From Linanthus parryae (lineage: Eukaryota > Streptophyta > Magnoliopsida > Ericales > Polemoniaceae): a DNA stretch of 64,000 nt. The notes under the pieces are model-generated. The model saw only the letters and a program-made list of their open reading frames with translations. It was not told where the DNA came from and ran no database searches. Positions 21,470 to 34,042 of this stretch are shown in pieces; position 1 is the first letter of the stretch; every line of letters starts with the position of its first letter. The translations under genes and the position numbers were made by a program. The stretch spans positions 2,133,501-2,197,500 of the forward strand of contig JALGPY010000005.1 in the NCBI GenBank assembly GCA_023055425.1, read 5' to 3'.

Positions 21470-24235
21470 CTGCGTGTGATTGGATATATATGTTTAACCT
21501 CGCATGCTAAAGAACTAAAACAAAAGAGCTCACATGATGACATGATTAAAATTGATAGGAAATCACAAGTGATGAGATTTGATTCCTAGGGTATACGCTA
21601 GGTTTTGGTGGAGTCCTTGTGAGGAACTATTATGTTTTAATCGATGTCACATGTTATTTTGGAGCCAAGTAAATGCTAGTGATTAACTTCCACAATGTCT
21701 CTATCAATCGTGTCTAAATCAAAACTGTAAAGGCTAAATGGTGACAACAAACGACATGATGAGCCGTCGTACTATCCGTTGGACATAGGTTGTCAACCAC
21801 CTACAAACATGGTCGAACCTGTGATGAATAAGTTGTCACAGCAGCACATAGAAATTATCTTTAGGCTCACCAATAGTGGGAGGCAGCAGTCAAGATAATG
21901 TCATAGAGCATGCTATGAAAAGGTGAGGAAATGACCTCATCAGCATGTTCGAGACCACTTTTAAAATTGTAGGAGGCCAAAGAAGAATCTTGGATCCATC
22001 CTAGCCATTTGCGTACATTGTGAGCATTGGCTCATAATAAACCGTCCTTAAATATGAGTTATGGCTCATGTCATAATATTGAGCACTCGACTTTAAAGTC
22101 TGAGATTGATGCCATATATGATAAAAGAGTTAAGGGCTGCCAGATACAAGCTATCCGATTTGCAATTTGTTGCAATCTCTGCCACGTTTCATGAAACGTT
22201 ATATGACACACTTTGTACGTGTCAGGATGTTTGGATAAGACCGAACATCAATCTGTTCTAGGATCTAAGCAAAAAAAAAAAAAAAAAAGTTCGCTAAGAA
22301 TACTAGTCCAGCATACTTCGGATGTCTAAGCAATATATGATTGCTAAAGGCTGTTGGAGAAGTATGATCATACTTAGAGAAGTATGATAGGCAGATATAG
22401 TCCCTAGCCCGGTATTAGGACCAAGGCAACAGGTGGGGCAAGGATACGGGAATTTAGGGGCAATATTGGTATAAGACCGATTTTACCCAAGACTGGCAAA
22501 AGAAAAAGGAGAAAAGGAGTCTTCTTAAGACTAAGAGAAAGGGCCAGACCTGGCACTAATTTCTCATCTAAGGATCCAAAGGATTATCTTTGAGGGAGTA
22601 GCCACCAAAATTTGTTTTGGTCACAGTTTTAACTTTGGATATGGTTATATCAAGGTGTTTGCGTTCTTAAGATTCTAGCATGAGTAACGCCTCAGAGTTC
22701 TTGGATGTCAACTTAAGAGTATGACTTAAGATTCTGATATGTGGCGTGCTAGATTAAGACACACGATGACAGGAAAGGATGTTCAGGCTAGCTAGGGCAG
22801 GCCTGCTTGGATTTTTCCCAAGGTACACTTACCTGTGTGTGATTCTTGCCGGACATGAAAGGCAAAAACGCAAAATTATCCAGTAGAGCATCAAGGACTA
22901 CTGAGTCTTTTATACATTATTCATTATGTTGTTGTGTTCCATTAAAATTGTTAAAGCTAAGACATGGTGCTTACTGTTCCATCACATTCGTAGATTATTG
23001 CCCACGTCTCAACTATGTGTGCTTGAGCCACATAAGTCTGAGGCACAAGGGTGCTTCAGACAGGTCTCTACAAAAGGTAGAAAACCGTCTGGATAAAAGG
23101 ATATGTCCTTGGCCAGAAAGAGACTGGAAGTATCTATCTTAGCAAGAGCTATGTGATGGAGAGAAATAGTAAGGCAGTTGGCTATCCCCACGCCCCAGCA
23201 ATATGCTGTAGAGGATAAAAGGGAATAGGTTACTGTAAGAGATGGTCTGATGTATGATAGAGCGTGCAAAGTACAAGTTCCCTATTCGGAGGAGACACTT
23301 TGCTAAACGGCTATCAACATACGCAACCATAAGTCCACCAAGTCTGTAGCCACTACACGCTACGAGATGTGGACCAAAAGGCAACCTGAATGAGGTCACC
23401 TTAGGCCATGGGAATCGGCAACTTATGTACTAACTAAATTTCAAGTCAGGAAGAGGTTGGTTGAGAAATAAGTCTCTACGAAACAAAAGTTTCACTGGAT
23501 GACACCCCATCCCTGAATGATCAACAGGAAATAGTTCCTGCGGATCTTCAGGACAGTGGGAGTAACATGCCTAGTGAACAGCCTATCATAGATTATGACT
23601 ATGTGGAGGAACCCTCTTTGCGTAGGAGCGCTCTTTGGAGCATATCCCGTCGATGAATTGACATCGAAAGGAGGACCATAAGGGTCACCACGCAAGAGAA
23701 TGACGAACCTAGGATATTTTCCCAGAATATTTCATCACCTGATGAGAAGGAATTTGAAGTTAGACCCTAGATGGAAGAAACGTATCTTCATGGAGTAACG
23801 TATCTTCTTATGCTATTCGGAGCACTCTAGGGGTTGCGTATTTGAAACGCAACAGCCGACAAGTAGTGTAAGAAAATGGATTCACGAGATATGTGATCTC
23901 TCATGGGAGATGTCTATAATTAAGGGATATGTTCGTAGATATGATAATCTCCACGAGCATGGAGGAACCGCTGGAAGATACCCTGTTCCTTACTTGATTA
24001 TGAGGAATTAGTTCCTCAAGGATCCTTCGGACAGTGGGAGTGACTTTCCAAGCAGGGTGCTCCATCCATAAGGGATGAAAGCAAATGATGATCCTCCTAT
24101 GCAAAGGAATTGATCATAAGGAGCATACCCTATCGACTATTTGAGATCGAAGGGATGATCTTAAGGACCACCTTGCATAAACGATAGGATAGAATCCTAG
24201 ACCTTATCGTTCCCTAATTATGAAGAATGAATAGT
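21470..24235 (+). other. Copia internal region, no intact gene
   Basis: All frames are broken. This should have held gag, protease and integrase, but I cannot recognise their motifs. A segment at about 23526-23690 is imperfectly repeated at about 23999-24180 (shared GACAGTGGGAGT, then GAGCAT-ACC-TATCGA). Confidence 0.45.
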
Positions 24236-25000
24236 AAGCTTTACAGGATGAATTAGAGTCTATAAAGGGCCAACCGAGTTTAAGAACTAGGTTGACTTTC
24301 CAACTGGATGGAAGACTATTGGAGATTAATGGATTTCCAAGGTCAATCAGAGACCCAGACGGAAGCGTGGTAAGGCATACGACTTGCGTAGAAGAGAATA
24401 AGCCTACACTCATTTTGAGAGCAGACATCGACGGTTTTGAGTCGATCCGACGAATTTGCGTTGGTACAACAAGGTATCCTTCCCAAGGCTTTGGGTGGTA
24501 AGGATTATGTTGATTCGCTTGGTAGCATCAATAGTTGTGGATCCATTCTCGATAGACGTGACGACTGAATTTCTCAATGGAGAAATCCTAGAGGTGACTA
24601 AGGTCAAAATGCACAGAATGTGTGCAAGCTAACTAAGTCCATATGGGATCTTAACTAGTCCTCTGGACAGTGGTATTTCATCAGGGATCGTTTACTATAT
24701 GTTTACGATAACAAATGGAAACCGCTGTGTATCACTCTTACTAGTAGAGAGTTGAAGATCACGTCACTTAATATCGATGACACACTATTGGCTAGTGGAG
24801 CTTAGGGATTGTTCGAGTCCCCTAAGGGGTAATTGTACTCCTGTAGCTCAGCGCAAGACTTTACGAGCCTAGGCATGTGCCTGAGAGACACCATATAAGA
24901 ATGACCAGATAACCAGAGTGCCTGATGCAGTATGAGTCTTATATGCACTATGGTGTATACTCAGACCTAGCGAACGCTATGCAATCGGAAGAATTGGATT
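24236..25000 (+). pseudogene. Copia reverse transcriptase remnant
   Basis: Short matches to Ty1/copia reverse transcriptase appear in order but in shifting frames. EFLNGE (in 24511-24600) corresponds to the AFLNGxL motif, VCKLTKS (about 24620) to VCKLxKSLYGL, IDDTLLAS (about 24770) to the YVDDxLLAS catalytic motif, and LYALW..RPS (about 24930) to the later LMYA..TRPD block. Stop codons and frameshifts are frequent, and the first residue of the catalytic motif is altered. Confidence 0.65.
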
Positions 25001-26816
25001 TCAGGATATTCCAATTTAAGACACAAGATTGTGACCAGGATACTCTATATGACGGATCACGTGCTATGACTATCGAAGATGATGCTTCGACTAGTTAGCC
25101 ATACATGCTAACTAGGGTGGGGACCTAGATGCACATGGATTCAACTCAGGCTATCGTCCATGCTCGATGATAGACTCGCATGGAACAAATGCAATATAAG
25201 TGTTGCATGATTGTATTGGACCGCTCCATTGACCATGGAAGCGAAGCACGATTGCCTGTTCTGCCATAGGGCAGAAATGTGTTTGACTGAAAAGGGTTTC
25301 TTGTAAGCTTATGAGCTATCAACAAACCTATTACCATGAGTAGTGTTAGCATACGGCTATAACATTGCGGTAAAGACAAACACATAGTCGAGGGTACTAT
25401 TTCACAAAAGGTGAAATAACTACTTAGAGAGTAATGCTGGAGTTGATCGACTATGGGCTTGGATGTTGGCTCATCCCATTCCTAAACCACTTAAGAATTG
25501 TCCTTGTGGATCTCTGTAAAGAATTGGGACTCGAAAGTCGATAACTAGCAATATGATTGATGAACACACGAGACATTGATTGACTGGATTTTAATTGGAA
25601 TTGTTATTTATGCTGCATGTTATTTGATACGTGTATGTTACATTTCCTGTACTAGCATAGAGCATGTCACGCATACACTAGGTCGGCTCACTCACACGAA
25701 CGACCGCCTTCGCAATATCCTGGATATGTCTGGGTGTGGCGGAAGATGAGACAGAATCCCGATAAGCGCTGAAAGCCTGCGATATGATATGAGATGCCTA
25801 TCATACGAGCATATGGCCTATGATAAGAGCTAGATGTCTATCCGTAGAGCTAGGAGCCTGTCAGACGGATTCAACTGTCGCATTGGAAATAAGTTCCAAG
25901 GTGAGGTTGGTTATGGCCAATCGAACATGGTTATTACCCCGAACCATGCACAGTCTGTGTAGAGAAAGCCAGATGCGAGAGCTGATAATCGTTCACAATA
26001 GTGTGACATCGCAGCACTCGGGCTGGTGGCCATAAGGGCTACCGGATAGACATCTGCATAGTGGTCCTTTGCGAGGATAAGACATGCGCTCTGATCAGAG
26101 TCTAAACACTATGGCGCATATTCCCCCTTGAATAACGCGCGCTTATGAGTGACCATGAGGTGATGAGTAGAATTAGTGCCTGGGATTCCTCATCGTGTGA
26201 GCCGCGTCGATCATATAAAGATGATTGACACGGTATACCCTTTGTACTTACGTCTGTGTCATGAGGAGACGGGTCGGTGGTGCTACTTTTGCGTGACACC
26301 TTACGACTATGGATGATTCGGCCTTCCGGACACTGCCGGGAAAGCAGCTGAGCCGAATCTGAGTGACACATGTATGTAAGGAAAGATTCTCGTTGCATCG
26401 CTCTTTATTATCTTCATTGGGCCCACCTGCAAGATCTTATGGGATCATGCAGGATATGAAAATATAAAGGAGATGTGGACTCATTGGAGCATGGCCTTCG
26501 GGACATGGCAGGTGCTCATGATCCACGAGATGACAATCGGAGGAATTTGGGGAATACGAGAGTTACGGAGAGCATTAATACTGTTATATGTTTTAAGGGT
26601 GCCTTCCTGCGCTAGCTATACGAGTTTGGTATGTGGATCTCCCGAGAGGGTGCCTTCCCATGCTGGCTATACGAGTTTGGTGTACGGATCTCCCGAAACG
26701 CAGGTACTCTCACCGGTCACACGCCACGGCCACACAATACTCTTTTGTAGATGATAGAAAGTTGGAGATTGATAGAGACTGGATAGATTGTGCAACCCCA
26801 CTGTGCGAGTGGGAGA
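25001..26816 (+). other. Copia internal region, 3' part
   Basis: This should contain RNase H and the 3' untranslated part; no motif is clear. It includes the direct repeat CTATACGAGTTTGGT (about 26616 and 26667). Confidence 0.4.
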
Positions 26817-27285
26817 TGTTAGCAATTGGTGCGCCCATGTGGGGTGCCCAATGTAATTATCATAACCTTATGGGGTTAGTTGCACTAATGCACAAACTAG
26901 AGGGGTTAGTAGCTAAGGCTCAAACCCTAGGGGTTTATGTGCAAACTTAGGAGAAGTTTTGCCTCTATAAGGAGGCAGCCTCCTACATATTATATTGACT
27001 ATTCCAGAGAATAAAGTTACTCTGTCTAGATTCATACTAGTTGTAGAGAACCCTAGTCTCTCTCCAACTTCATCCAAGGAGGTGGAACGTGGTGTGGAAA
27101 TCAGTGTTCGTACTCGAGATTCACACTAGATTGGTGGGAGCAAGATCAAGGAGGAGGCGCGTGAAAGCAAGCAACAACCGATCATCCGCTGCATTAAGGA
27201 GCTTAGGAAGACAAGGTAAACACATGAATCTTCCGCTATAATTCATGTTGTAGATCTGTATGTGATAGATCCTTCCTGCCTTTCA
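26817..27285 (+). repeat. Copia LTR3 (3' LTR)
   Basis: TGTTAGC to TTTCA, 469 bp, followed by the TSD copy ATCCC. Its promoter box has changed to CTCTATAAGG. Confidence 0.9.
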
Positions 27286-27729
27286 ATCCCATTTTCGTCA
27301 ACATCAAGGAAGCTACTGATTTACCAGGATGATCTCATTAAAATGTTACAGTATTACAATAGTCTTACTAAAATGTCATAATGTTACATAAATGTTGCAT
27401 ATAAGACTTATTTGTGTCATTGGTATTTGTCATTATTAAAATCCATCATTGTATTACTGGTATGGAAAAAGGATGTTTATTTGTGTCATTGGTGTTTGTC
27501 AGAATTCATTTACTTCACTAGATTTAATTTTGACCACGTTGTCCTTAAGTTGAAAAGGGCAAAATCAGTGGGCTGCATATTGGCCGTCTTAGCTGCAATC
27601 TGCAAGCACATCAGATCTTGCCTCAAACTGCTCTACTTCTCTAGTGGAATTTGAACATCAAGAATGGCAGTAAGTAAAGTCTTGGGTAAATACACCTCAT
27701 TTCTTCTTTTCTGAATATCAAGAATCAGT

Positions 27730-28151
27730 GCTTGTTTGGATCGAGATTAAAATCTCATTTGAGATTAAAATCTGTCAAAAAATTTAATCTTATTTGTTTC
27801 GCAGATTTTTTGAGTCAGATTTTAATTTAAGTTGACTAATAATCTGCAGATTATATAATCTCCGATTTTGAAGATTTTTTGAGTGAAACGTATAAAATAT
27901 CATACTCTATGATCCCGTTAATGCTTGAATTGTTAATTTGTGCAAACGCTTAGCATCTTAAACGTATTATAGTTCAAATAAATGCATTTATTGTAAATTT
28001 TGTTGTCAAAGCTACATGTATTGCCAAACGCAATTAAATTTTAACTCCAAATTTTTAGCGCATGCCAAACAGTTTTCAGATTATAATTTCAGCCAGCTTA
28101 TTCACTCCAGATTATTTTCTTATTGAGATTTTAAGCTGGAACCAAACAGGC
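27730..28151. mobile_element. hAT-type MITE
   Basis: The ends GCTTGTTTGGATCGAGATT and, on the complement of the right side, GCCTGTTTGGTTCCAGCTT are near-matched, followed by AAAATCTCA on both sides. It has no coding capacity. The GTTTGG ends are common in plant hAT MITEs. No target duplication is clear. Confidence 0.6.
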
Positions 28152-28447
28152 TCTCAGAAGAATCTAAACAGAAATCACAAGTTCATCTCCTCTACTTCAT
28201 CAACAACAGTTCAATAATAGTACAGCTCAATATGTTAGTATTAGTTAATGTACATGGCAACCCCTTCTGATAGGCAAAACTATTTATATTCCAGTTAAAA
28301 TAGCATAGCAGATACTGCAAGATGATGCTCCCAGGCAGCACAATGATAAATGACTGCAGGCCTGTGATGATTCCTGGAACTCCTTCAAATTGCTGCTCAT
28401 CAGCCATAAATAAGTCCCAGGAACTCCTTTAATGAATGAATTCTTCT

Positions 28448-31400
28448 TCACTGAACAGAATCTACCATTCTTGTATCATGTTTCTTTCGCCTACCTCTGT
28501 GATGCGCTTTCTGCAGGGTATTTTCACCAACCATCTCCATATTTGCTGTACCTGCTGCCCATGATGAGAAAGAAAATATAGAATTTCAGTCTGATGATTG
28601 ATTGACCAAAGTAGAATAAGATAAGAAGAGGACAACATACGAAGATATGTGTATTCTATAAAAGCCCACGAGCATGGATTAATGCATCTTATCAATCATA
28701 AAGGTCTTCTAACATTAACTACAGAAACCCATCTTGCCATGCATTGAATGTTTGGCGTTTACTTTCCTATGGAGCTGGCGTAAAGCAAAATGAGCTTCCC
28801 AGCTCTCCCTGCTTTTAAAGTTTTCATTCAACCCTATCAACTAACTAGAAAAATATATGTTTCGGGCAACAGGTCGAAAAATACCAAACTGATAAACTAC
28901 TTCAAATTAAATGGGTAGATGTGAACTTCCTATAGAGCACATTTGCGGTTTTTCAAGAGTAGCAAACTGATAAACTACTTCAAATTAAATGGGTAGATGT
29001 GAACTTCCCATAGAGCCTTCAGGGACGCGTGAATCCCTCAGTAAAAGATGGCTCACACCTAGCAAGCACCATCTCTGTAGGTTATAAGTAGGCAAAATTG
29101 CAACGGTGGTACCCATAGGCAAAATTGCACCGGTGGTACCCATAGTTCGTTTTTGGTGCGGTTTTAGTACCCATAGTTCTAAATCAAGCATCCATGGTAC
29201 CCATAGTTTTATTTTGCTGCATTCGCAGTACCCATTCGTGGCGGCCGTTTGTTTTTCGGACGGAATTAGTTATGTGCGTGGCATGTGAACTTTTTAGGAG
29301 GGCATTATGGTATTTATACACCCTTCACTACTGAAACAAACAAACCACAACCAAATTAATCGACTGAAGATCTATCTCTCTCTGAAAACAAAGCAGACCA
29401 TCCAGAGAACCAAAGGGGCTGATCCACAGAGGCCGACAAGTTGAAGACTTCATTGCCCCCAAATCTTTCACTCTCTTATTCAATCATCCCACCTAAAGCA
29501 TTGCTCTGTTTTTTTTGGAATTTCATGTTTAATATGGATCCAACAAATAAAGTGAGATTCAACTTTTTCGAAGGTTTTAACCCAACCCAGTTATTCAATT
29601 CTCTGAATTGGGCTATTTGTTTATTTAAATCTCAAAGGGATCCACCTCTCTATCTCAAAGGGATCTTCCTCTCTACCCAATCCTTCACCCAATTCTCTGT
29701 ACTACAAGCATAAATTGAATTTCAAATTGATCTCCTCCTCGATCGGGTTAATTTCTATAGACATATGAAGTACATGTTTGTTTATTTCTTCAATTTCTGA
29801 TCCAATTCTCTCTCTCCCTCAATGGGTTTTGCTTCTTCGAGGCAACCCACATGCCGAAACTGTCGCGCGCCGTTCTCATCAACGGCAGCGGCGGCAATGA
29901 ACATCCACCACCCACCTGTCAAGTTAGGCAATACCTATCATGTCGTCTTCGTCACTTCCTTCATATTGGAGTCTCTGAAGCTCGATTCCATCAATTTTGC
30001 TTTGGTGAAGATGATGATAGTGGGGATCTACCGATTGAAGCTAAGAAATTATGTTAATTTGGGTGTGGTTTGCTTGGTTTGGGTAAGTTAAGTCTCAATT
30101 GTGAATTTTCGGAGTGGAGGGTGAGTAAATACTATAATGCCCTCCTAAGAAAATCACATGCCACGCACATGACTAATTCTGTCCGGAAAAACAAACGGCC
30201 GTCACGAATGGGTACCGTGAATGCAACAAAATAAAACTATGGGTACTATTGATGCTTGATTTAGAACTGTGGGTACTAAAACCGCACCAGAAACAAACTA
30301 TGGGTACCACCGATGCAATTTTGCCTTATAAGTATACAACAACAATAATAAAGCACAGACCAGGGGCGGACGCAGGATTCTCTTTTAGGGGGGGGGGGGA
30401 GTTTAAATTAACAATGTAAAATAAAAAATCACGACACGACAAGCAAAATTACAACAAAATTACGACAAAAATCACGACACGACCACTGCTTCTCTGTCCT
30501 CGAACTCGTTTCGTCCGTCTCCGTAGTGTTTTCGATAAACAAAATATTATAATTAAGTCCTTGGCCCAATTTATATATAGTTTGGGTTTTGTAGTGAATA
30601 TGAAAAGTATGGGGATTCAATTATAAATGTTATTTATGTTTATGCAAGGTCAGTTTAAAATGTTTCTACAAATAATAGGGTCCTTAATGTTATTTTGAGG
30701 AGGGGCATAAATGAAGTAATCTCTAAAAAGTTGGAAATTAGTAGTGGGAAGAAAAAATTCAGGGGGGCCATAGGCCCACCCCAGGTCCAACGTGCGTCCG
30801 CCTTTGGCACAGACAGCCTCCCGCAATGACATCAACGGTGAACTTTTTGATCTATGAGGTGCAATTAATGAACAGTTTGGTGCAATATGGGAAAACCTAC
30901 TTCCACAGGACTCTCGCATGTGATACCAATTTTGCACTACCATTGTTGAGTCTCTTCAGTTCTACGTGTCACATCCTATATTATGGTAAATTTGTCTCTC
31001 CACAGCAAATGCCTTGCTAAAAGCAGAAAGCTTATTATAGAGTAAAAGAAAGTACAAGGTGATGGAGATAAAAAGGATGAAACAGTAACAAGACTTGAGA
31101 AGAAATCGGAATATTATATATGGTTAAAGTAGAGCTCCTATCATTTAATTTAGCTATCGTTTAGTGAACAACTATTGCAATGAGGACTGAGGAGTCTTTC
31201 ACTCCTATGCCTATACATAGGACTTGTTCTACGGATGTATTAAGTCTTGATCATTGAATAAAGGTCAAGATTTAGTTGGGAATCGAGTGTGAAATGAGAG
31301 TGACTTTGTGAATGAGTTCTGAGTCACAGGGCCAAATGTTCAGTTAGTTCTTGTATCTCCCAGATAATAGTCCTTCAGTGTTACCTGAGGGAGAGATGGC

Positions 31401-33584
31401 AGCTGTCTATGATTTCTGCCAATAAGGGGATAAAAATATGTGAACTTTGTAGCTTAAGAAAATTTGCCCCAACCTTGCGAGTAACTAATACTCTTCTCGT
31501 GTGTTCTTATCCTCAAACCGGGACAGCTTACATTTACCATCTGCAAGTGTCAAAGTCTGGTATGGAGATGATCTCAAATGTTCAATGTTTAAACAGCCTA
31601 AATACACAAAACCTATGCCCCTAATAATACCTGCAACGGCAAAAATCTACAAACAAAGAAAAAAAAATCGCTTAATTGAATGTTCACAATCACAAGAGAA
31701 TAAGTGCCTGCTTCCATAAAGCTTCTACTTCTCATTCTTAAGCCACTGATTAGTACAAGGCATAGATCGTAAATAGTAATTGAGGTTTGTCATGTGATTT
31801 CCAACTACACTTTCTTTACCCTCCAGCACAGAAATAATCAAACATTTCTCTTAGTTCTGTACTACCCACTTCCAAGTCCTAACAATAAAATTCTTGTCTC
31901 AACTTCAAATGTGGGTAAAATCTAAGCAAGCTTGCAGATGGAGACCATTAGTCTCGGCCCTTTATGGTCCACTTGTACTGGATGCTGAACCTAGAGCTAG
32001 GATAACTATGGTTTACACTCAACTTTCACATGCTTAATCAATTTCAAAGAGATGGCAGCTACAGGTGCAAACTTTCTACATCTTGTCGAAATGTTCAAAA
32101 CTTGAGTTTTACAATCGATTGAGATTTTCAAATGTATGATAAATTTGCTGACTGTTTACGGTTTTTGATCATCTTTACAATAGATATTCTAGAAACAGAA
32201 TTTAAGTACTTAAAGGATCAATCTTTTGAACGCCCAATAGGCACCAAATGACCAAACACTCCACACCGCTCACACTGCCATACGATTAACTTGGATTTCA
32301 CAGACCAGTTGCCAAAAAAACACCAATCATTTGTAGGTGCACTTTCCATACGGAAGTGTGTATTTCTTGTGCTAGAGGGGGCATACATACAAGTACACAA
32401 CCGAGATGTTAGGTGCATATGGCATTAACTGAACAGAGACACTTGCTCTGTCACAATTACGAAAACGCTGCAGGGTACTACTGAGAAACTAGAGCTGCAT
32501 CAGCACCACCCATCTGTTACTATATATCATACCATTATAAACCTTTAATGACCTAATGCTTTCAAGCTCAAAGGAGAGCAAACCATGCATTTTCAGCCTA
32601 CCTAAAGACCATTTCTAAGAGCTGATTGAGTGGAGTATAATAGAAACTCTCCAACTTAATAACTGGTCATCGGTTCTCTTAAAGTAACTCTTTCAGAACT
32701 CAGCTGGTTGAAATTTTCTCCTAGGCAATCAGCAGGTAAGAACTAGCTATATATCCCCTAAAAGGCACTCATTGCTAAGAACATGAACATCATCAGGCAC
32801 TGAAGTTATGACATCAAACTAAAACAATCCCAAGTAGCCAACAACAGATACACTAATCCTAATGAACACAAATAAACCCAAAAGTTCCAGTTCAAAGAAT
32901 AAACAGAATACCTCCAATGCCTCCCCAAAACAAAGGCCTTTGATCATCATCTTCCTCATCAACCTCATCCCCATCTCCAAACTCCGCATCACCCCTATAA
33001 CCAGGTTCACTCCCATACCCAGATTCATTCCCCTGCATATCAACACTCCCAATCTGCACACACCCATTACTACTCATCAAGCTCTCTCTCTCCCCACACC
33101 CACCATCCCTCTCCTTCCTCACATTCTTCGCCGCTTCACTCACATCCGACGCCCAATTCGCATCGCCGTTCAGAAACAGCTCCCCACTCGAATCCGTCCC
33201 CACCGCCACCGGAAAATCGGAGCAGGTCCCGTACGCCGCCGATGCCCCGACGGAGCGGCACCGGTCGCTGCTCCGGCCGGAGATGGATCGCGAGCCGCGG
33301 CGGCGGCGCTTGCGGTGGATGAAACCGGTGGGTTTGGTGGAGGGGAGTGATGGGTGGTCGTCGTCGAAGAGGGTGAGGTTGGAGATGGCGTCGAGTGAGA
33401 AGGAGGTGGCTCGATCGGAGAGGCATGGACGCTTGGTGGTGGTGTAGGGTTTTGTTGAGGTGGGATCTGGTGGTTCGGTGGTAGGGTTTGTGGGTTGGTG
33501 GTGAAATGGTTTCCAGGTTTGGAGCTGGAATGTGCAGGTTTCGATGGAGGGACGACGCGAATCTATGGCTCTCTGTTGTCTCAT
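28448..33584 (-). CDS. Uncharacterised plant protein (2 exons, 258 aa)
   Basis: Exon 1 is 32912-33584 (673 nt) and exon 2 is 28448-28551 (104 nt). The donor is GGAG|GTATTC and the acceptor CAG|GTACAG; the phase 1 join keeps the frame. The protein starts MRQQRAIDSRR. It has a basic Ser/Arg-rich segment (RKRRRRGSRSISGRSSDR), a segment AYGTCSDFPVAVGTDSSGEL, an acidic patch GDEVDEEDDD before FWGG, and a basic C-terminus HHRGRRKKHDTRMVD. I recall plant proteins of this layout annotated only as unknown, and see no catalytic domain. The basic clusters could be nuclear localisation signals. The acceptor is a CAGCAG tandem, so use of either AG would change one residue. The 4360-bp intron holds a direct repeat, a MULE and a hAT MITE. 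Confidence 0.75.
28885..29016. repeat. Direct repeat, period 78, in intron of the uncharacterised gene
   Basis: CAAACTGATAAACTACTTC and the following 35 bases occur at 28885 and again at 28963, with one difference seen in the shared part (CTATAG or CCATAG). Confidence 0.85.
29091..30325. mobile_element. Non-autonomous Mutator-like element, 9-bp TSD TTATAAGTA
   Basis: Terminal inverted repeats of over 200 bp (29118-29320 against 30110-30325) start GGCAAAATTGCA. Nine-base target duplications TTATAAGTA lie at 29082-29090 and 30326-30334. The left terminus is duplicated in tandem (27 bp, 29091-29117). The interior encodes no transposase; open frames at 29822-30091 have no homology I recognise and could be captured host sequence. 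The element lies in an intron. Confidence 0.88.
30361..30806. mobile_element. hAT MITE, 8-bp TSD GCACAGAC
   Basis: The ends CAGGGGCGGACGCA and, complemented, CAAAGGCGGACGCA flank a 446-bp non-coding element. GCACAGAC lies on both sides (30353-30360, 30807-30814), as expected for hAT insertion. It lies 26 bp beyond the MULE target repeat. A run of G starts near 30391. Confidence 0.88.
30815..32911. other. Remaining intron of the uncharacterised gene
   Basis: No repeat boundary was found. A minus-strand frame at 32218-32418 has a CxxC pair (WQCERCGVFGH) but no match I know; it could be an unrecognised alternative exon or chance. Confidence 0.4.
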
Positions 33585-33920
33585 TCTGGGTCTGAATCTG
33601 ATGAAATCATGGATTGAGACTTGAGAGTGATGATTTGGGGAGGTTTTTAGGGTTTTTGGAGAGGGAGAGATTGAGATTTGGTTGGAGATGGTGGACTACT
33701 TGATTTGGGAACTTTTGGTGGAGTAGGTGATCTACAGCTCTTCTTCTCTAGTAGAGTAGTAGTGGGACTTGGGGACCTACAGCTCTTTGTGATGCAAACG
33801 GTTCGGTTCGTCCCGGTTTGAGGAGGAAAAATCCAAATCTTGACGGTTTCGTGTTGTCTCGGATTTAGACTGTGCAGTTCGATTAAAACTAGCTGTCTAC
33901 GTATTAGTACATATTGTAAC
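33585..33920 (-). promoter_or_regulatory. Upstream region of the uncharacterised gene
   Basis: This holds the presumed 5' UTR and promoter. No TATA box was fixed. The LINE insertion begins at 33933, so only about 350 bases of original upstream sequence remain next to the gene. Confidence 0.4.
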
Positions 33921-34042
33921 TTCTAATTAGATTTTTTTTTTTTTAAACTGATATTTCATAAAACTAGAGGGGAGTGGATCCCTCAATGTCTAAAACAAGT
34001 ACATCATTTGTCCAAGACGGGCATTGAGAATAGTAAGAACTG

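Larger units (their letters stand above)
17414..27285 (+). mobile_element. Decayed Ty1/copia retrotransposon with three LTRs, TSD ATCCC
   Basis: The outer LTRs (17414-17882 and 26817-27285, both 469 bp) are bounded by ATCCC at 17409-17413 and 27286-27290. A third LTR of the family lies inside at 19527-20027. Two tRNA-iMet primer-binding sites follow LTR1 and LTR2. A purine-rich GAGTGGGAGA precedes LTR3. The only coding trace is a broken copia reverse transcriptase around 24236-25000. LTR1 and LTR3 differ at 8 positions by eye. The element cannot move on its own. Confidence 0.85.

Noticed and set aside
32218..32418. CxxC-containing 66-codon frame as a separate gene
   Set aside because: Too short, no second metal-binding pair, inside an intron; kept only as a remark there.
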